Positions 1-12,203 of a DNA stretch of 64,000 nt are shown piece after piece (the stretch's first letter is position 1; each line of letters opens with the position of its first letter). The DNA lies in the NCBI GenBank assembly GCA_009760885.1, contig CM019692.1, forward strand, positions 57,836,964-57,900,963, in the 5' to 3' direction. Made by a program: the position numbers and the translations under genes. The notes beneath the pieces were generated by a model. It had not been told where the DNA came from. It saw only the letters and a program-made list of their open reading frames with translations, and did no database searches. Source of the DNA: Achatina immaculata (taxonomy: Eukaryota; Mollusca; Gastropoda; Stylommatophora; Achatinidae).

Positions 1-799
1 ATCGACCTTATGGGGAAACTATACAATAAGTCATCAATATCTGCACGCACCTGAGATATGTAGCACTAAAAGTGGGCTTGGCCATTAACCCAGATAAGAC
101 AGGGTATATGAAGATATCACGAGAAAGGAGGCAGAATGATCCAGTATATATAAATGTTGGAGATATGATTATTAGGAAAGCAGAAACATACAAATATCTA
201 GGCACAACCTTCAACACAGTAAGCAAGGAAATTAAAATCAGAGTACAGATAGGGATAAAATATACTTTGCCTTGCAACACCTGTTAAAATCCAAAACTAT
301 GTCCCAAAACACCAAAATAACAATCTACAAAACTATAATAAGACCAGCCGTCATGTATGGATCAGAAACATGGAGTACAACAAAGAAAGATGAACAACAA
401 CTGCAGATCTTTGAGAACAAGGTCCTAAGAAGAATCTTTGGGCCGATAAAGATACCAACAGTGGAGAATGGAGAGCTAGAAAGAACACTGAACTGAACAG
501 CTTATTTAAATCCCAACGAATTATAAATGTCTTCAAACTGAACAGACTACGCTGGGTGATGCACGTAGAAAGAATGGAAAAGAACAAACAAACGAAAATG
601 ATGTACGTGCAAAGGATAAGGGAAACAAGACCACTGGGTAGACCAAGACAGAGGTGAAAGACAACATAGAAGAGGATATAAAAGAAATTGGTGTCATCAA
701 CTGGAGAGAGAATATTAGGAATAGAGAGGAATGGAGACGAACTTTATCTGCAGCAATGAGCCTTAATGGCTCGGAAATCTGAAGAAGAAGAAGAAGAAG
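1..799 (+). mobile_element. RTE-like LINE 3' end with (GAA)n tail
   Basis: Frameshifted remains of the region after the RT domain. Recognisable pieces are LAINPDKTGYM, KYLGTTFN, MYGSETWSTTKKDEQQLQIF, RRIFGPI, LNRLRWVMHVERM, RPRQRWKDNIEEDI and REEWRRTLSAAMSLNGSE. The copy ends in a (GAA)n tract at about 779-799. It runs off the left edge, so the rest is unseen. Several stops and frameshifts make it a dead copy. Confidence 0.8.
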
Positions 800-1759
800 C
801 TCTTACGTAACATACAGGTCTAGCTAAGTCACCGCATTTTTAAAATGACATCTGTAAATACTTCAGCTTCGCATTTGTGCCCCTACTGAGGAAAGCAGTC
901 ATCTCGGATAGTAAATCTGAGAACATACTTCCACCACTTCTTCTATAGGTTAAAATATCAGGTCTTCATGGGGCTTTTATGGCATATGTTTGTGGAGACG
1001 TTATATCTTCAAATGTAAAGTTATAAAAAAAACATAAACGATAGAACTGTTCAAAGTAAAGCTGATAAGGCGGGGGTTATAAATAACAAAACACGTTAAA
1101 CGTTTTTTTTCTTCTGTCCTGCGTCAAAGTCAGATTAAGACGGCCTAGTTTTGTGGGGTTCTATCTTGCTTCGAAGCTTTCTTATAGAAACGAGTTTTGG
1201 AGTTTTTAATTTTGCGGATGTGTCACGACTATCTTAAACAAGTGTTTGACGCTAAAATAAAATCTGATTTTTAATTCTATACAGCAAACCCTAACTCATT
1301 TACTTTAGTTATCACTCTGAAGTTACTTAAACGTTTCATTTAGCAGTTCCAACAGAAAAACTTTTGTTAAAAGGACTAAAGTACATGAAAGTAAAGTAAC
1401 ATTCGCAAATAATGCTTTAAACATGCTAGGCTCCACATAAGATCTCCATGTTATAAAGCTAGACAGAACAAATTAAAATGTCAAAAAAGCACCAGATATT
1501 CCCCATGTTATACTCCTCAAACATTCATGGCCTCGATTTATGCTAACGATTCATACAACACTTCATTTCATTAAGTCCAAAGTCTCCGGCTCAAAACTGG
1601 TCTCAATCGTTTCATGAAAACAAAAAACGGGTCAGTAATGGGCATCTAGTCTATAGCGTTGCACTCCATCTTATGGTTAGCATCTGTCGTGGTTACTGCT
1701 ACTCTGACAATGTCCTTTTACGTATCAGAGAATCGGGAAACATTTTAGTATCGGACCCT
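800..1759. other. Unassigned intergenic stretch
   Basis: AT-rich sequence in which I recognise no gene, tandem repeat or transposon. There is no open frame of note on either strand. Confidence 0.5.
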
Positions 1760-1769
1760 GTTTGATTAC

Positions 1770-3607
1770 AATGGAAAGTGACAAACGACAACCAAGAGGA
1801 ATATAAATCTTTAACAAAAGAAGTACGAAGAAACATAAGAAAAGACCCAAAAAAAATACATACAAGATTGTTGTGAAAGAATAGAAGAATATCATAAGTG
1901 TGGAACAGATAGTGAAATGTTTAAAGAAATGAAGACATTGACGAGAAACGTAACACCTAAGCTAAATGTAATTTGTGACAGAGACAGAGGAAATTCTAGA
2001 AAGATGGAAGGAATATTGCAGAGGAATGTATGAAACAACCGACTGTGAAAGTAGAAATCAACAGTGTGAATTATTATTGGAGGAAAAAGAACCCGAACCG
2101 ACAATAAAAGGAGTTTTATGGGCAATAAAGAATCTGAAAAATGGTAAATCACCAGGATGTGATGAGATAACAGCTGAATTTATTAAAACAGGAGGAAAGG
2201 AATGTGCAACAATCTATCATGCACTATGTAAAAAGATAACGCATTCAGGTATTTGGCCAAAAGAATGGAAAAGAATTGTATTCATACCACTGCCAAAAAA
2301 AATGATAACCTCAAATTATGCACAAACTACAGAACTGTTGCCTGAATAGTCATGCCAGTAAAATTCTGTTAAAAATCATAATGGGTAGACTTCGTAAGAA
2401 AATAGAAGAATACGTCAATATGGTCCAAGCTGGTTTCAGGCAAGGAAGAGGATCAAGAGATCATATATTCAATATAACATTAATAATAGAGAAATGCAGA
2501 GATTTTAATGTGAATCTATATTTATCCTTTATAGACTACTCAAAGGCATTTGATTGTGTACAACACCAGAAACGTTGGGAAATAATGGAAAAAATGGGAT
2601 TTCCGACACATTTGATACAATTAACATCACTGCTGTATCTAGGCCAAATAACCAGCAGTTAGAATAAATGGTGAAACAACAACTTGGTTTGACATAAAAC
2701 AAGGGGTCCGTCAGGAGTGCCTTACTTATTTAACTTGTATACTGAAGATATAATGAGGAATGTTAGAGAAGATGTAGACAAAGAATATTACGATGCCATA
2801 ACAATTGGACATTATGAAATACCAGAGATTAGATATGCTGATGACACAGTATTACTGTCCACAACACAAAAAAGAATGGAAAAACAAATTATGTCAGTCC
2901 GTAATAGTGAAGAGCAAAACGTCTATCTTAATGCCAAGAAAACTAAATTGATGACAACTAACAAAACAAACAAGGCAGCTGATATATGTATCAATGAGGA
3001 AAAACTGGAAAAGTGGAGTGTTTTGAATATCTTGGATCACTGATAACTATTAGTGTAGATGCAATGAGGGAAATTAAAAGGAGGACATCTATCACTCTTG
3101 AGAAAATTTTAAAAAACTAAAGAATCTGTGGAGAAGAACAGACAGAACTACAAAAATAAGATTTTTAAGGGCATTCATCTTTCCCATCGCAACATATGCC
3201 TGTGAGACCTGGACACTTAACAAAACAGCTGAGAAACACATAGATGCCTTTGAATGTAATTGCTACAGAAGAGTTCTTCAAATATCATGGACACAAAAAA
3301 AGAACAAATATATCCATACTACAAGAACTTAATATTGAAGAAGGCTGGCTAGTAAAGAGGATTAAAGAGAAAAAACTTAATTATTTTGGACATATTAAAC
3401 TTTATGATAATCTAGAGAACCGTCTTGGAAGGGTACATAATGGGAAAAAGAAAGAGAGGAAGACCAAGGCGAAGATGGCTGACAGACATCGTTGATGATC
3501 TGCAAATCAGGCAGCAGGCCATCTTTCTCACAACCGAGAGGTCTACAGGAGTGCTGTTAGGGAGGCAAAGTTCCGCAAGGGACATGCAGATGAATGAATG
3601 AATGAAT
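1770..3607 (+). mobile_element. RTE-like LINE (family F1), RT part, (GAAT)n tail, 10-bp TSD
   Basis: The flanking duplication GTTTGATTAC lies at 1760-1769 and 3608-3617. The copy carries the EN-RT linker, RT blocks (QAGFRQGRGSRDHIFN, FIDYSKAFD, YADDTVLLS) and the C-terminal zone (FGHIK, about 3390). It ends in (GAAT)n at about 3589-3607. Frames break at about 2310-2350, 2650-2715 (part of motif B lost), 3040-3060 and 3495. It is about 88-90% similar by eye to the intact copy at 50840. It begins at the same place in the element as that copy, without an endonuclease domain. Confidence 0.9.
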
Positions 3608-3915
3608 GTTTGATTACCTCAAGATGTCTATTTCTTCACTTCCTTGCCAAAGTCGATTCTCCATCGGGTTTTCCATGAGAGAGTAGTATGTCGTGTGAAT
3701 GAGCTTATGTCAGTCTCCAGATATTACTAGACCTCTATGATGGTACAACAAATGCTACTAAGTTGTTCTGTCACTGTAGAAAGATTTAAAATCCAACTGA
3801 CATACAACTATAGTTTTGCGAAGATTCACTTTAAAAAATAATAATAATAAATATTTGAAATAACATGTATTATCAGAAAGTATGTTGCAGTCGATGTTGT
3901 TTTTCCCCCACATGA

Positions 3916-3962
3916 TATTTTCTACACACACACGCAAGCACACACACACACCCACACACACA
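3916..3962 (+). repeat. (CA)n microsatellite
   Basis: Imperfect CA dinucleotide run, CACACACACGCAAGCACACA-like, lying before the GACA array. Confidence 0.9.
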
Positions 3963-4021
3963 GAGGAGAGAAAACTTCTTTTCTATTGGTTTATTCTTCT
4001 ATACCTTTTAAATTTCTCTGT

Positions 4022-4213
<192 letters not shown>

Positions 4214-5819
4214 CTTTATTTCCAAAGGGTTAAGAATTGGGCTTGCAGGCCCATCTGACATTCTGCCTTTTACCATACAACTTTCATTCTGTTCAGGAAT
4301 TCTACAGATATTCTGCTTATTTAACTAACAATGGAAAGCTGAGAGGCATAAAATAAAATTCAAGAATAACATTCACATTTCACCCTTATCTATACACTCA
4401 ATACAGAATGTAACTACATGCATATTTAAATGACAACAGAAAGTAACTACGTACATATAAATGACTATAGAAAGTACCTACACACATATGTAAATGACTA
4501 CAGAAAGTAACTACATACATATGTAAATGACTATCTACCAAATAGAATTTTGGTACTATTAATAATAAACAACTGACCGAGTTGGGTGTCTGTAAGAGCA
4601 GTCTAGAACAACTTTCGTGAATCATGGAGGTATGTAATCGACATCAAATAGATATTGGAAGAGTTTGTAGTTGTAGGAAGGAGTATAGTTTATATTTGTT
4701 ATATAGAACAGGAGGGTATTCCAAAGATGAGCAGCAGAATAAGTAAAGCTTTTCTTGTAAAGATCAAGTCTAGGTTTTGGAAGTCATATGTTGTGTAAGC
4801 GTTTATATACACTTTGGGGTAAATCTAAACATGTTCCATAGATAAAGCGGAGCATGCTGTGAAAGAATTTGATGTACCAACTTGGCTTTGTTAAAAAGAA
4901 ACCTGTTCTTAAGAGGCAGTATTCTAATACGTTTGTGCTGATTAGTTGTTTGTGCTTGATCTTTGTCACTAATAAGTTATACTGCTCGCATTTGAAGTGA
5001 GTAAAGTCTCTTTGTATTTGATACTGAGAAACCTTCCCAGATTGCTGAGCAGTAGTCTAAATGTCTTTGTATATGTGATATGCAGTATGGCTTCCTTTTG
5101 TCTTGATCGATGAAGTGTTTAATTCTGGCTAATTGGTATACTTTTTGCGCTATGAGTTTTGTTAGGCCTTGCACATGAGAGTTCCAGGTCAGATGTTGGT
5201 CAATAATAAGACCTAGTGTTTTGTGCTCGCTAACATTTTCTATCTATGATGTTTCTGCACAGTCTAAATGGTTTTTTTAGCGTTTTGTAGTTTCTGCCTT
5301 GTTATGAACATTGATTTTGTTTTATCAGTATTTATAATCATGCCATTGTTGTTGCTCTATTTAATTAGATTGTTTGACTCGACCCGAAGAGTTGATTCTA
5401 AGTTATTACAGTCGTAGTCATTCGTGTAGACTGTGCAATCATCGGCAAAAAGGTCACAAGAAGAGTATTTAAGATGAAGTCGAAGATCATTGATATAGAG
5501 CAAAGGACCTAGAATAGAACCTTGCGGAACACCAACCAGTGTCAACTATAGCAGAATTTGATAGAGAATTGTTGAAGAATACTAACTGTTGTCTATCTCA
5601 AAAAATGATGCAATTAATTTTATTAGGTCATGGCTATAAGTCTTTTTTGCAAGAATTTCATGGTCAGTCATGTCAAATGATTATGAAAAGTCTCATAGTC
5701 TGTCGCCTTGTATGTTTACTAATCAGTTTTCTGTCATTTTGGTGAGAGCTATGTGTCAGGAATGACTGTGTCTAAAGCCTGGCTGTCTATGAGTAAATTA
5801 TTCTCTTGCATGTGTCGTA
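4214..5819 (-). mobile_element. CR1/L2-type LINE, 3' half (RT core, C-terminus, 3' UTR)
   Basis: Read on the minus strand from 5819 downward. Pieces are QENNLLIDSQ, GFRHSHS, FDMTDHEILAKK, GVPQGSILGPLLYINDLRLH, CDLFADDCTVYTN (motif C, FADD), the HLDYCSAIWEG box and LPKPRLDLYKKSFTYSAAHL, then a 3' UTR with a short tandem repeat. It ends AATAAAGATC next to (TATC)n. Frameshifts are many. The PQGSILGPLL, FADD and HLDYC motifs are typical of CR1/L2/Rex elements rather than RTE. The element continues at 8889 beyond the LINE inserted at 5820-8878. Confidence 0.85.
4409..4533 (+). repeat. About 31-33-bp tandem repeat in CR1-like 3' UTR
   Basis: Four imperfect units, each containing AAATGACTA.AGAAAGTA followed by CTACATACATATGT. 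Confidence 0.8.
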
Positions 5820-7320
5820 ATTTTTGTATTAGAAAACAATTCAGAACATCTCTGATAGATGTAAGAGCATATATAGATGCAGATGTCAACAGTGATCACA
5901 ACCTGTGTATAGGGAAGATAAGACTTGAACTGAAAAGCCAACATAAGAAAGCAGTACTCAGAAAGATAAACAGTCATAGCCTACAAGAAGAAAATACCGA
6001 CAGTGATTTCTCTTTGGAACTTGCTAATCATTTCACAGCACTCGGCGAGGTAAACGAGACAGATATAAATGAATTATGGAGTTCATACAGCACAGCCATA
6101 ATCACGGCAGCAAATTCAAGTGCTGGACTGCAGTCAACAAGTAGAAAAGCATGGATATCAGACAACACATGGAAATACATACATGAAAGACGAGCAGCCA
6201 AATTAGCCATGTTGAATGTAAAGACAGATCGTGGAAAAGTTTTTGCAAAAGCAATATACAAAGAACTAGACAATAAAGTAAAAAGTTCAGCTAGAAGAGA
6301 CAAAAGATAATATATGGACAATATGGCAAAAGAACTAGAAAATGCACAAAAACAGAAGACAGCAAAACTCTTTATAACATACAGAAGAAGCTAACAGGTG
6401 CTATTACCTCCAGAGAAAGACCAGTCTTTAGCACAGTAGGGAACCTATTAACATCAAGTAAAGACCAAAAGCAAAGATCACTTCCAAGAAATACTTAATT
6501 GACCTTAATCGACTTTACTTAAATACTTAATACTGAAATTAATCGACCTTAATCGACTCCATCGACAAAGCAAAGAACACTTCCAAGAAATACTTAATCG
6601 ACCACACCCAAATGAATCTTGAAACCGATTTACCAGTTCCACAACTAAATGTCAACCTAGATGAAGTTACACTGAATGAAATTGAAACAGCAGTGAATCT
6701 AATGGCTAACAACAAAGCTGCAGGTGAAGATGAAATAACAGTTGAAATGTAAAAAGCTATTAACAGTGACAACATGAGCCAACTACAGAGAATGTTTAAT
6801 AAAATCTGGAAAGAAGAAAAGGTCCCTTCTAAACAGAAACAAGGAATTATTGTTGAAATGCCCCAAAAAAGGCAATCTCAGGGACTGCAATAGATGGAGG
6901 GGTGTAACCTTACTATCAGTAGTGTCAAAGGTGTTTTGTAACGTGATTCTGAATAGAATTAAGGATGTAGTTGATATGGCGACGAGAGAAGAATAGGCAG
7001 GATTTCGAAAATGGAGAAACTCTCTCGACCAGATCTTTACTCTGAGAATAATACTTGAAGAGCGTATTGAAAAGCAAAAACCACTAATCATGAACTTTAT
7101 AGACTAAAAAGGCATTTGATAGCATACACAGAGATTCATTGTGGAGAATTTTAAGACTATATGGAATACCATCTAAAACTGTCAATATCATTAGAGATCT
7201 CTGCAACGGATATGTTTGTGCAGTCAAGACAGAAGAAGGGGTGAGCAAATGGGTTCAGATTGAAACGGGTGTGAAACAAGGATGTATATTATCTCCCTTG
7301 CTTTTTGAAATTGCTATAGA

Positions 7321-7336
7321 CCTTATAATGAAAAGA
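7321..7336 (+). repeat. 16-bp target-site duplication of SINE composite (left copy)
   Basis: CCTTATAATGAAAAGA occurs here and again at 8493-8508, on either side of the SINE composite. The LINE frame (AIDLIMKR then CCTGKKGI) continues across once the insert and one copy are removed. Confidence 0.9.
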
Positions 7337-8492
7337 ACAAATATTGTAGGATTAAACCTCGAAAAAATCGTAGGCAAAGCACTTTAGTGAGACGTGAGAG
7401 AAAGAAAAATCACAAGAGAATTACCTGGGATTCGAACACGGACTCCGGTAGGACGAGCAGCCGTCTAGCCACGAGAGAGCAGCGTACTATCGACTTAGCC
7501 AACTAAAAGTAAAGATAGTCCCATAGCATTTCAAATGCCGTAGGGGGTGAAGCGTTAGAGACCTCATTATGCTGGGTCATCAGCGTATGAGGTAGGGTGA
7601 CCAGTTCCTTTCCTCGCTGCCTTTACTTCCCAGATTTTCTCTGGTACCCATTTTACGAGGCAGGGTCGACCTCAGGGCCGTATTGGTCGGAAAAAAAATC
7701 CCGCTCAGCTGGGGATTCGAACCCTCGACCATTTGGTTGCTAGACGAGTGCTCTAACCACTACGCTAGCCGGCCCCTAGCCAACTAGCACCCCAAAAAAG
7801 GTGTTTTGTTGACATAGTCTTTAGTAACTGCTCAGCAGACATGCTCAGCTGCTCGTCCTACCGGAGTCCGTGTTCGAATCCCAGGTAATTCTCTTGTGAT
7901 TTTTCTTTCTCCCACGTCTCACTAAAGTGCTTTGAGGTTTAATCCTACAATATTTGTTCTCTTACTTTACCGTACCAAAACCTCGTAGTTTCCTATTTAT
8001 AAAAAAAAATTGTTCCTTAAAAACTATACCTGAAACTAACTTCATGTAATAAGTATTCGTTCGTTTGTTATTGTTGTTCAAGTTTGCACCAGACATGGCA
8101 GGAGACCGTGTGTATGTTTGTCTAGTTGGTACCTGCTAGAGAGAATGAATCTAAGCTACCGAATTTCTGTGTGTCACGACCTCGTTTCTTTCCAGGTGTC
8201 ACGATCTCTCATGTCTGCTGAGCAGTTACTAAAGACTATGTCAACAAAACACCTTTTTTGGGGTGCTAGTTGGCTAAGTCGATAGTAGGCTGCTCTCTCG
8301 TGGCTAGACGGCTGCTCGTCCTACCGGAGTCCGTGTTCGAATCCCAGGTAATTCTCTTGTGATTTTTCTTCCTCTCACGTCTCACTAAAGTGCTTTGTCT
8401 ACGATTTTTTCGAGGTTTAATCCTACAATATTTGTTCTCTTACTTTACCGTACCAAAACCTCGTAGTTTCCTATTTATAAAAAAAAATTGTT
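7337..8492. mobile_element. Inverted composite of SINE-A copies
   Basis: From left to right: SINE-A on the minus strand (7337-7852, interrupted by SINE-B), a partial plus-strand SINE-A (7853-8023), a leader region (8024-8255) and a complete plus-strand SINE-A (8256-8492). SINE-A has a tRNA-like A box (TGGCTAAGTCG), a B box (TGTTCGAATCC), then GTAATTCTCTTGTGATTTTT and a 3' part ending CCTATTTATAAAA. The 53-bp sequence with ACTAAAGACTATGTCAACAA occurs inverted at 7797-7852 and 8216-8268. One 16-bp TSD encloses the whole composite. Confidence 0.8.
7506..7776 (-). mobile_element. tRNA-derived SINE (SINE-B) with 10-bp TSD
   Basis: On the minus strand the head reads like a tRNA: A box TAGCGTAGTGG (7757-7767) and B box GGTTCGAATCC (7713-7723). 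The body contains GGGTACCAGAGAAAATCTGG and CACCCTACCTCAT, with a 3' end at ACTATCTTTACTTTT. The duplication TAGCCAACTA lies at 7496-7505 and 7777-7786. It is inserted in the minus-strand SINE-A. It is not a functional tRNA gene. Confidence 0.85.
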
Positions 8493-8888
8493 CCTTATAA
8501 TGAAAAGATGCTGTACTGGTAAAAAAGGCATTGACTGGGTGTATTGGCGCCAAAATAGAAGCTCTTGATTTTGCAGATGACATAACTCTTATCAGTGACA
8601 ATGTGAAATCGATGTAGGTAAAAAAAGAAGATGGACACATGTAGGCTATGTGATGAGAAGAAACAATCAGAGAATACCAAAACAAGCTATCAAGTGGAAC
8701 ACAACAGGTCGAAGAAAAGAGGTCGATCACGTGAAACTCTAAAGAGGACATTGTTAAGAGAAGCTAGTTTAGTGGGCATAACATCCCTTGATGAAGTTGA
8801 AAAAATCGCCGAAAACAGAAAAACTTGGCAAACTATGCGAGCCCTATGTAACGTTTAACGGCACGGGAAGGGTGTAAGATGTGTCGTA

Positions 8889-9951
8889 GAGTTATTTTGT
8901 GTATGTCTTTTTCGAGTGGTTATGATAATTACGATATTATGGATATTGGTCTATAGTTGGTAAGATTATTGGATGAGCTAGATTTAAAGAGAGAATACAC
9001 TTTAGCGGTTTTAAAAGCCTCGGGGAAATAACATTTTGCGATGCGCTGGTTGTAAATGTATGTTAGTGTATGTGAGAAATGGCAGGCGCAGCATAACATA
9101 AGATCTTATTGCTAATATCATCAAGTCCAGCTGTATTGTTGTTTTTTAAGGATAAGAGATAACTGTAAAGTTCACAAACTGTTAAGAATGGAATGTGTAA
9201 CTGTTTAAATTCAGTACATCTGCTGTCCGGGAATGTTTGTAACTCATGTAAGTCGCATATTGGAGCTGGTATTGCTGATTTAAGAACATTGATTTCTTCT
9301 CTGAAATGAGTGCTGATTTGTGCACTAGTGTATGTATGATTACTGGCTTGAAAGTCAAATTCTTTCCTTTTATTTGATAGGGTATTTATGGCTTTCCAAA
9401 TTGATTTACTGTTTGATTTATTCTCTACTAGATTCCTAAAGTCATTGGTTTTTTTTCCTGTCTTATTAAAATTGAACTTTGTTTCTGAGTGAACGGTAGG
9501 TCCTGAAGTCCTTGATTTTGTGCTCCCGATCACGTTCTCTCATGGCATGTAATATTTCAGGTGTTATCCAAGGTGACTTCGTCTGGTGTTTTACTCTCAC
9601 CTCGTTCATGGGGACATGTTTGTCTAATATATCTCTGAAGATCTTTAGTCAGCATTCTCCTCATCAGGGTCAGGTAGCTGGCACAGGTGTGTAAGTGAAG
9701 ATGCTTGCAGATCATTAATGAATAATTGTAGGTTAAATTTTTCAAACTTCTTATTTCATACTGGTGTGATTGCGTTTTGGACGTTTCTCGTCCACGTACA
9801 GCAGACAGGTAATGATCACTCAACGAAGTATGAGGGATGTTACATTCAATGATGTTTTCTGGGTGGGCTAAATATATATGATCTAATAATGTGGATGATA
9901 CTTCTGTTACTCTAGTATGTTAAATGACAATTTGAAAAAACTGTAGGATAA
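8889..9951 (-). mobile_element. CR1/L2-type LINE, middle part (end of EN, linker, RT start)
   Basis: Continues the element at 4214-5819. Minus-strand pieces: SLSDHYLSAVRGR (end of the endonuclease with SDH), a long open linker at 9533-9063 (KSIWKAINTLSNK, FREEINVLK, NNNTAGLDDISNKIL), then FPEAFKTAKVYSLFK and NYRPISI (start of the RT). Bounded by the F4 insertion and by the mariner at 9954. Confidence 0.85.
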
Positions 9952-9953
9952 TA

Positions 9954-11285
9954 CAAGGTCCGACAATTAAGTAATGAGCCTAATTTCATAAAAAATAAAA
10001 TAAACAACAGTTGAAGATATAACCTGTATTTATTCAAAGTAAGCCCCTTGTGCATTGATACAGCGAGTGGCACGATTTAACAAACGTTGGAACGACCTCT
10101 GAAGTTCTTCTGTTGGTATGGCCCTTAAACTCGATGTTACGGTCCTTTGGATACCTCAGTATCGTCAAAGAAACGTCCTTTCAATGGTAACTTTAATTTT
10201 TGGAATAAAAAATAATCGCAGGCAGATAAATCTGGGGAATACGGTGGATGGTTGAGAACACACATTTGTTTTGGGGCCAAAAATTTGTGTACAACTACAG
10301 CCCGGTGAGCTGGTGCATTATCACAAAGAAGGAAAAAACTGCCAGCTGTTGAATACTCGGGTCGTACTCGGAGAATTCTTTTCAATAGGCAATCCAAAAT
10401 ACTTAAATAAACTTTTGCAGTGACAGTCTACGAATACAAGTCTTAAGTCTTGGAATACATTCTTTGTGGATAACTAACTCCTTTGCTGTCGTAGAAGCAC
10501 ACCAACATTGTCTTCACTTTCGACTTGTGAAGACGACTTTTTTTGCCTTTTCATGATGATGATGACGTCCACTGAGCACTTTGGCGTTTAGTTGTGGGAT
10601 CATAGCGGAAAATCCATGTTTCATCCTCCGCAACAATCAAATGTTAAAAATGTTTATTTCTGTGACACGTTTTGATGATGTCTTTTGCGTACTCAACACG
10701 TTGATGTTTTTGGTCATCAGACAACGAATGTGGTAGAAACCGGCAAGCAACGTTTTTCTTGCCCAAATCTTCCACTAAAATTTTACGAATGGTCTCTCGG
10801 TTAACACCCAATTTATCTGTTATCATCCTCACAGTCAAACAACGATCTTCTTGTATCCGTTCTATGACTTTTGCAATGAGTTCCTCATTACGAACAGAAA
10901 TTGAGCGTCCATGTCTAGTTGCATTTGTAATCGTTTTCGCATCACTTTTGAATCATGAATAACACCTGAATATCTGTTCACGAGATAAACAATTATTCTC
11001 ATAAATTTGTCACGTCAATTCAACTGTCTCAATGGCACTTTTTCCGAGTTTTAAACATAATTTAATGTTAGCTTTTTTTTTTGCTCCATGCTGATTACGT
11101 GACAGCGCATCTCTAACTAGGTCAACAAAATGGTGGCTTCTTTGTCGTCTGCTTATCGAGCGGCGATGAAGATTTGCCAGGTCATAGATGAAGGTTGCCT
11201 CTTTGGATTCCGTGTTTTGCTTCATAGATGCCATTTTGTCTTGGCCACAGTAAAATCAGTCTTATTACTTAATTGTCGGACCTTG
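9954..11285 (-). mobile_element. Mariner transposon, decayed, TA-flanked
   Basis: A 1332-bp element with inverted ends CAAGGTCCGACAATTAAGTA at both termini and TA on each side (9952-9953, 11286-11287). Minus-strand transposase fragments appear in order: the N-terminal helix-turn-helix (NIKLCLKLGKSAIETVEL), a second helix-turn-helix (MITDKLGVNRETIRKIL), ETWIFRYDP, LLCDNAPAHRAVVV and HPPYSPDLSACDYFLFQKLK, which are the DDD-type catalytic blocks. At least five frameshifts or stops rule out an active transposase. It sits in the endonuclease region of the CR1-like LINE. Confidence 0.95.
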
Positions 11286-11287
11286 TA

Positions 11288-11587
11288 TAATATTTCTCCA
11301 ATTTGGATTTGATTGTGTTAGGTCTGTGTTGAGATCTCCAAGAATGATAATATCACTGAACTTCAAGGTTAAGACCTCATCCATCATGGTCGTTGAGTGA
11401 TCCTACCACAGGGAGGATGCCATTGGATTACGGTACAAAAGTCCAATAACTAATGGACTTTGGTCTGGCTGTTTAACTTCAGTCCAAATACACTCTACTT
11501 CCGATGATTCGAGGTCTTCTCTACGACTAAACTGGACAGATGTGGAAGCATGCATTACTAGACCTGTTTCTAGTTTGTGTTCTAGTT
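11288..11587 (-). mobile_element. CR1/L2-type LINE, endonuclease part
   Basis: The minus strand reads QLEHKLETGLVMHAST, then ECIWTEVKQ, GLLYRNP and IIILGDLNTDL, matching the APE-type endonuclease of CR1/L2 LINEs (GDLN is the GDFN catalytic block). The 5' side ends abruptly in a GACA microsatellite at 11588. Confidence 0.82.
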
Positions 11588-11677
11588 GACAGACAGACAG
11601 ACAGACAGACAGACAGATAGACAGACAGACAGACATATAGATAGACAGACAGACAGACAGATAGATACATACATACA

Positions 11678-11707
<30 letters not shown>
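11588..11707 (+). repeat. GACA/GATA/CATA microsatellite
   Basis: (GACA)n with GATA and a CATA tract (about 11670-11706). It abuts the 5' break of the CR1-like LINE. Confidence 0.95.
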
Positions 11708-11708
<1 letters not shown>

Positions 11709-11759
11709 GCATTTTGTGCCCATCTGTCTTTCTTACACGGAGCATACTAAATGAGCTAA

Positions 11760-12010
11760 CTGTTTAATTTTTCGTCTGTTTTTTATTGTTTGTATGTGTT
11801 GTGTTGTTTTTCGATTGTGATCACTGAAAAAGGATTTAGCCGAAATATTGGATTGTCGTATGTTCTTCGTTTACATACGCTCAACTTACAAAATGGAACC
11901 ATACACCTCTGTTTACCTTTATTACTAGAACTAGTTTTACAGCAGTCGTCGTTTCTGTTTTATCTCTGTGAGGCGTTAGACAGGATTCTGGGCTTCTTGA
12001 TTGTTGTCTG
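11760..12010 (+). repeat. Dispersed repeat, unclassified (copy 1)
   Basis: Shares TTGTTTTTCGATTGTGATC..., GAAATATTGGAT, GTATGTTCTTC and ACTAGAACTAGTTTTAC with the region 60650-60900. Not coding; family unknown. Confidence 0.5.
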
Positions 12011-12203
12011 AGCTACGGGCTGGGCTTCCTTGGTCTTACCAAAGCAGCAAAATATCGCTTTTATACACTGGAGATTGCAAGAGAAGACCTCACTAAATCG
12101 CGTGTTTCAAAATTAGGAACAACAAATGAAGGCAAAGTCTCAATGAAACGGAAAGATTCATTTGAAAGTAATATTATATATTTTTCCCCACTTAGATCTG
12201 AAT

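Larger units (their letters stand above)
5820..8878 (+). mobile_element. RTE-like LINE (family F4) inserted in the CR1-like element
   Basis: The duplication ATGTGTCGTA flanks it at 5810-5819 and 8879-8888. Removing the insert restores the CR1 reading EKDIHKITLRHMQENNLL. The 5' end is truncated inside the endonuclease (DVNSDHNLCIGKI keeps the SDH motif), followed by the linker, a frameshifted RT (GVKQGCILSPLLFEIAIDL, DFADDITLIS) and a short C-terminus. It ends GGGAAGGGTGTAAG with no clear microsatellite. Itself interrupted at 7337-8492 by SINE material. Confidence 0.88.

Noticed and set aside
7506..7776. A true tRNA gene
   Set aside because: A and B boxes are present but no cloverleaf of normal stem lengths; a TSD and a long body mark it as a SINE. 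The same holds for SINE-A and SINE-C.
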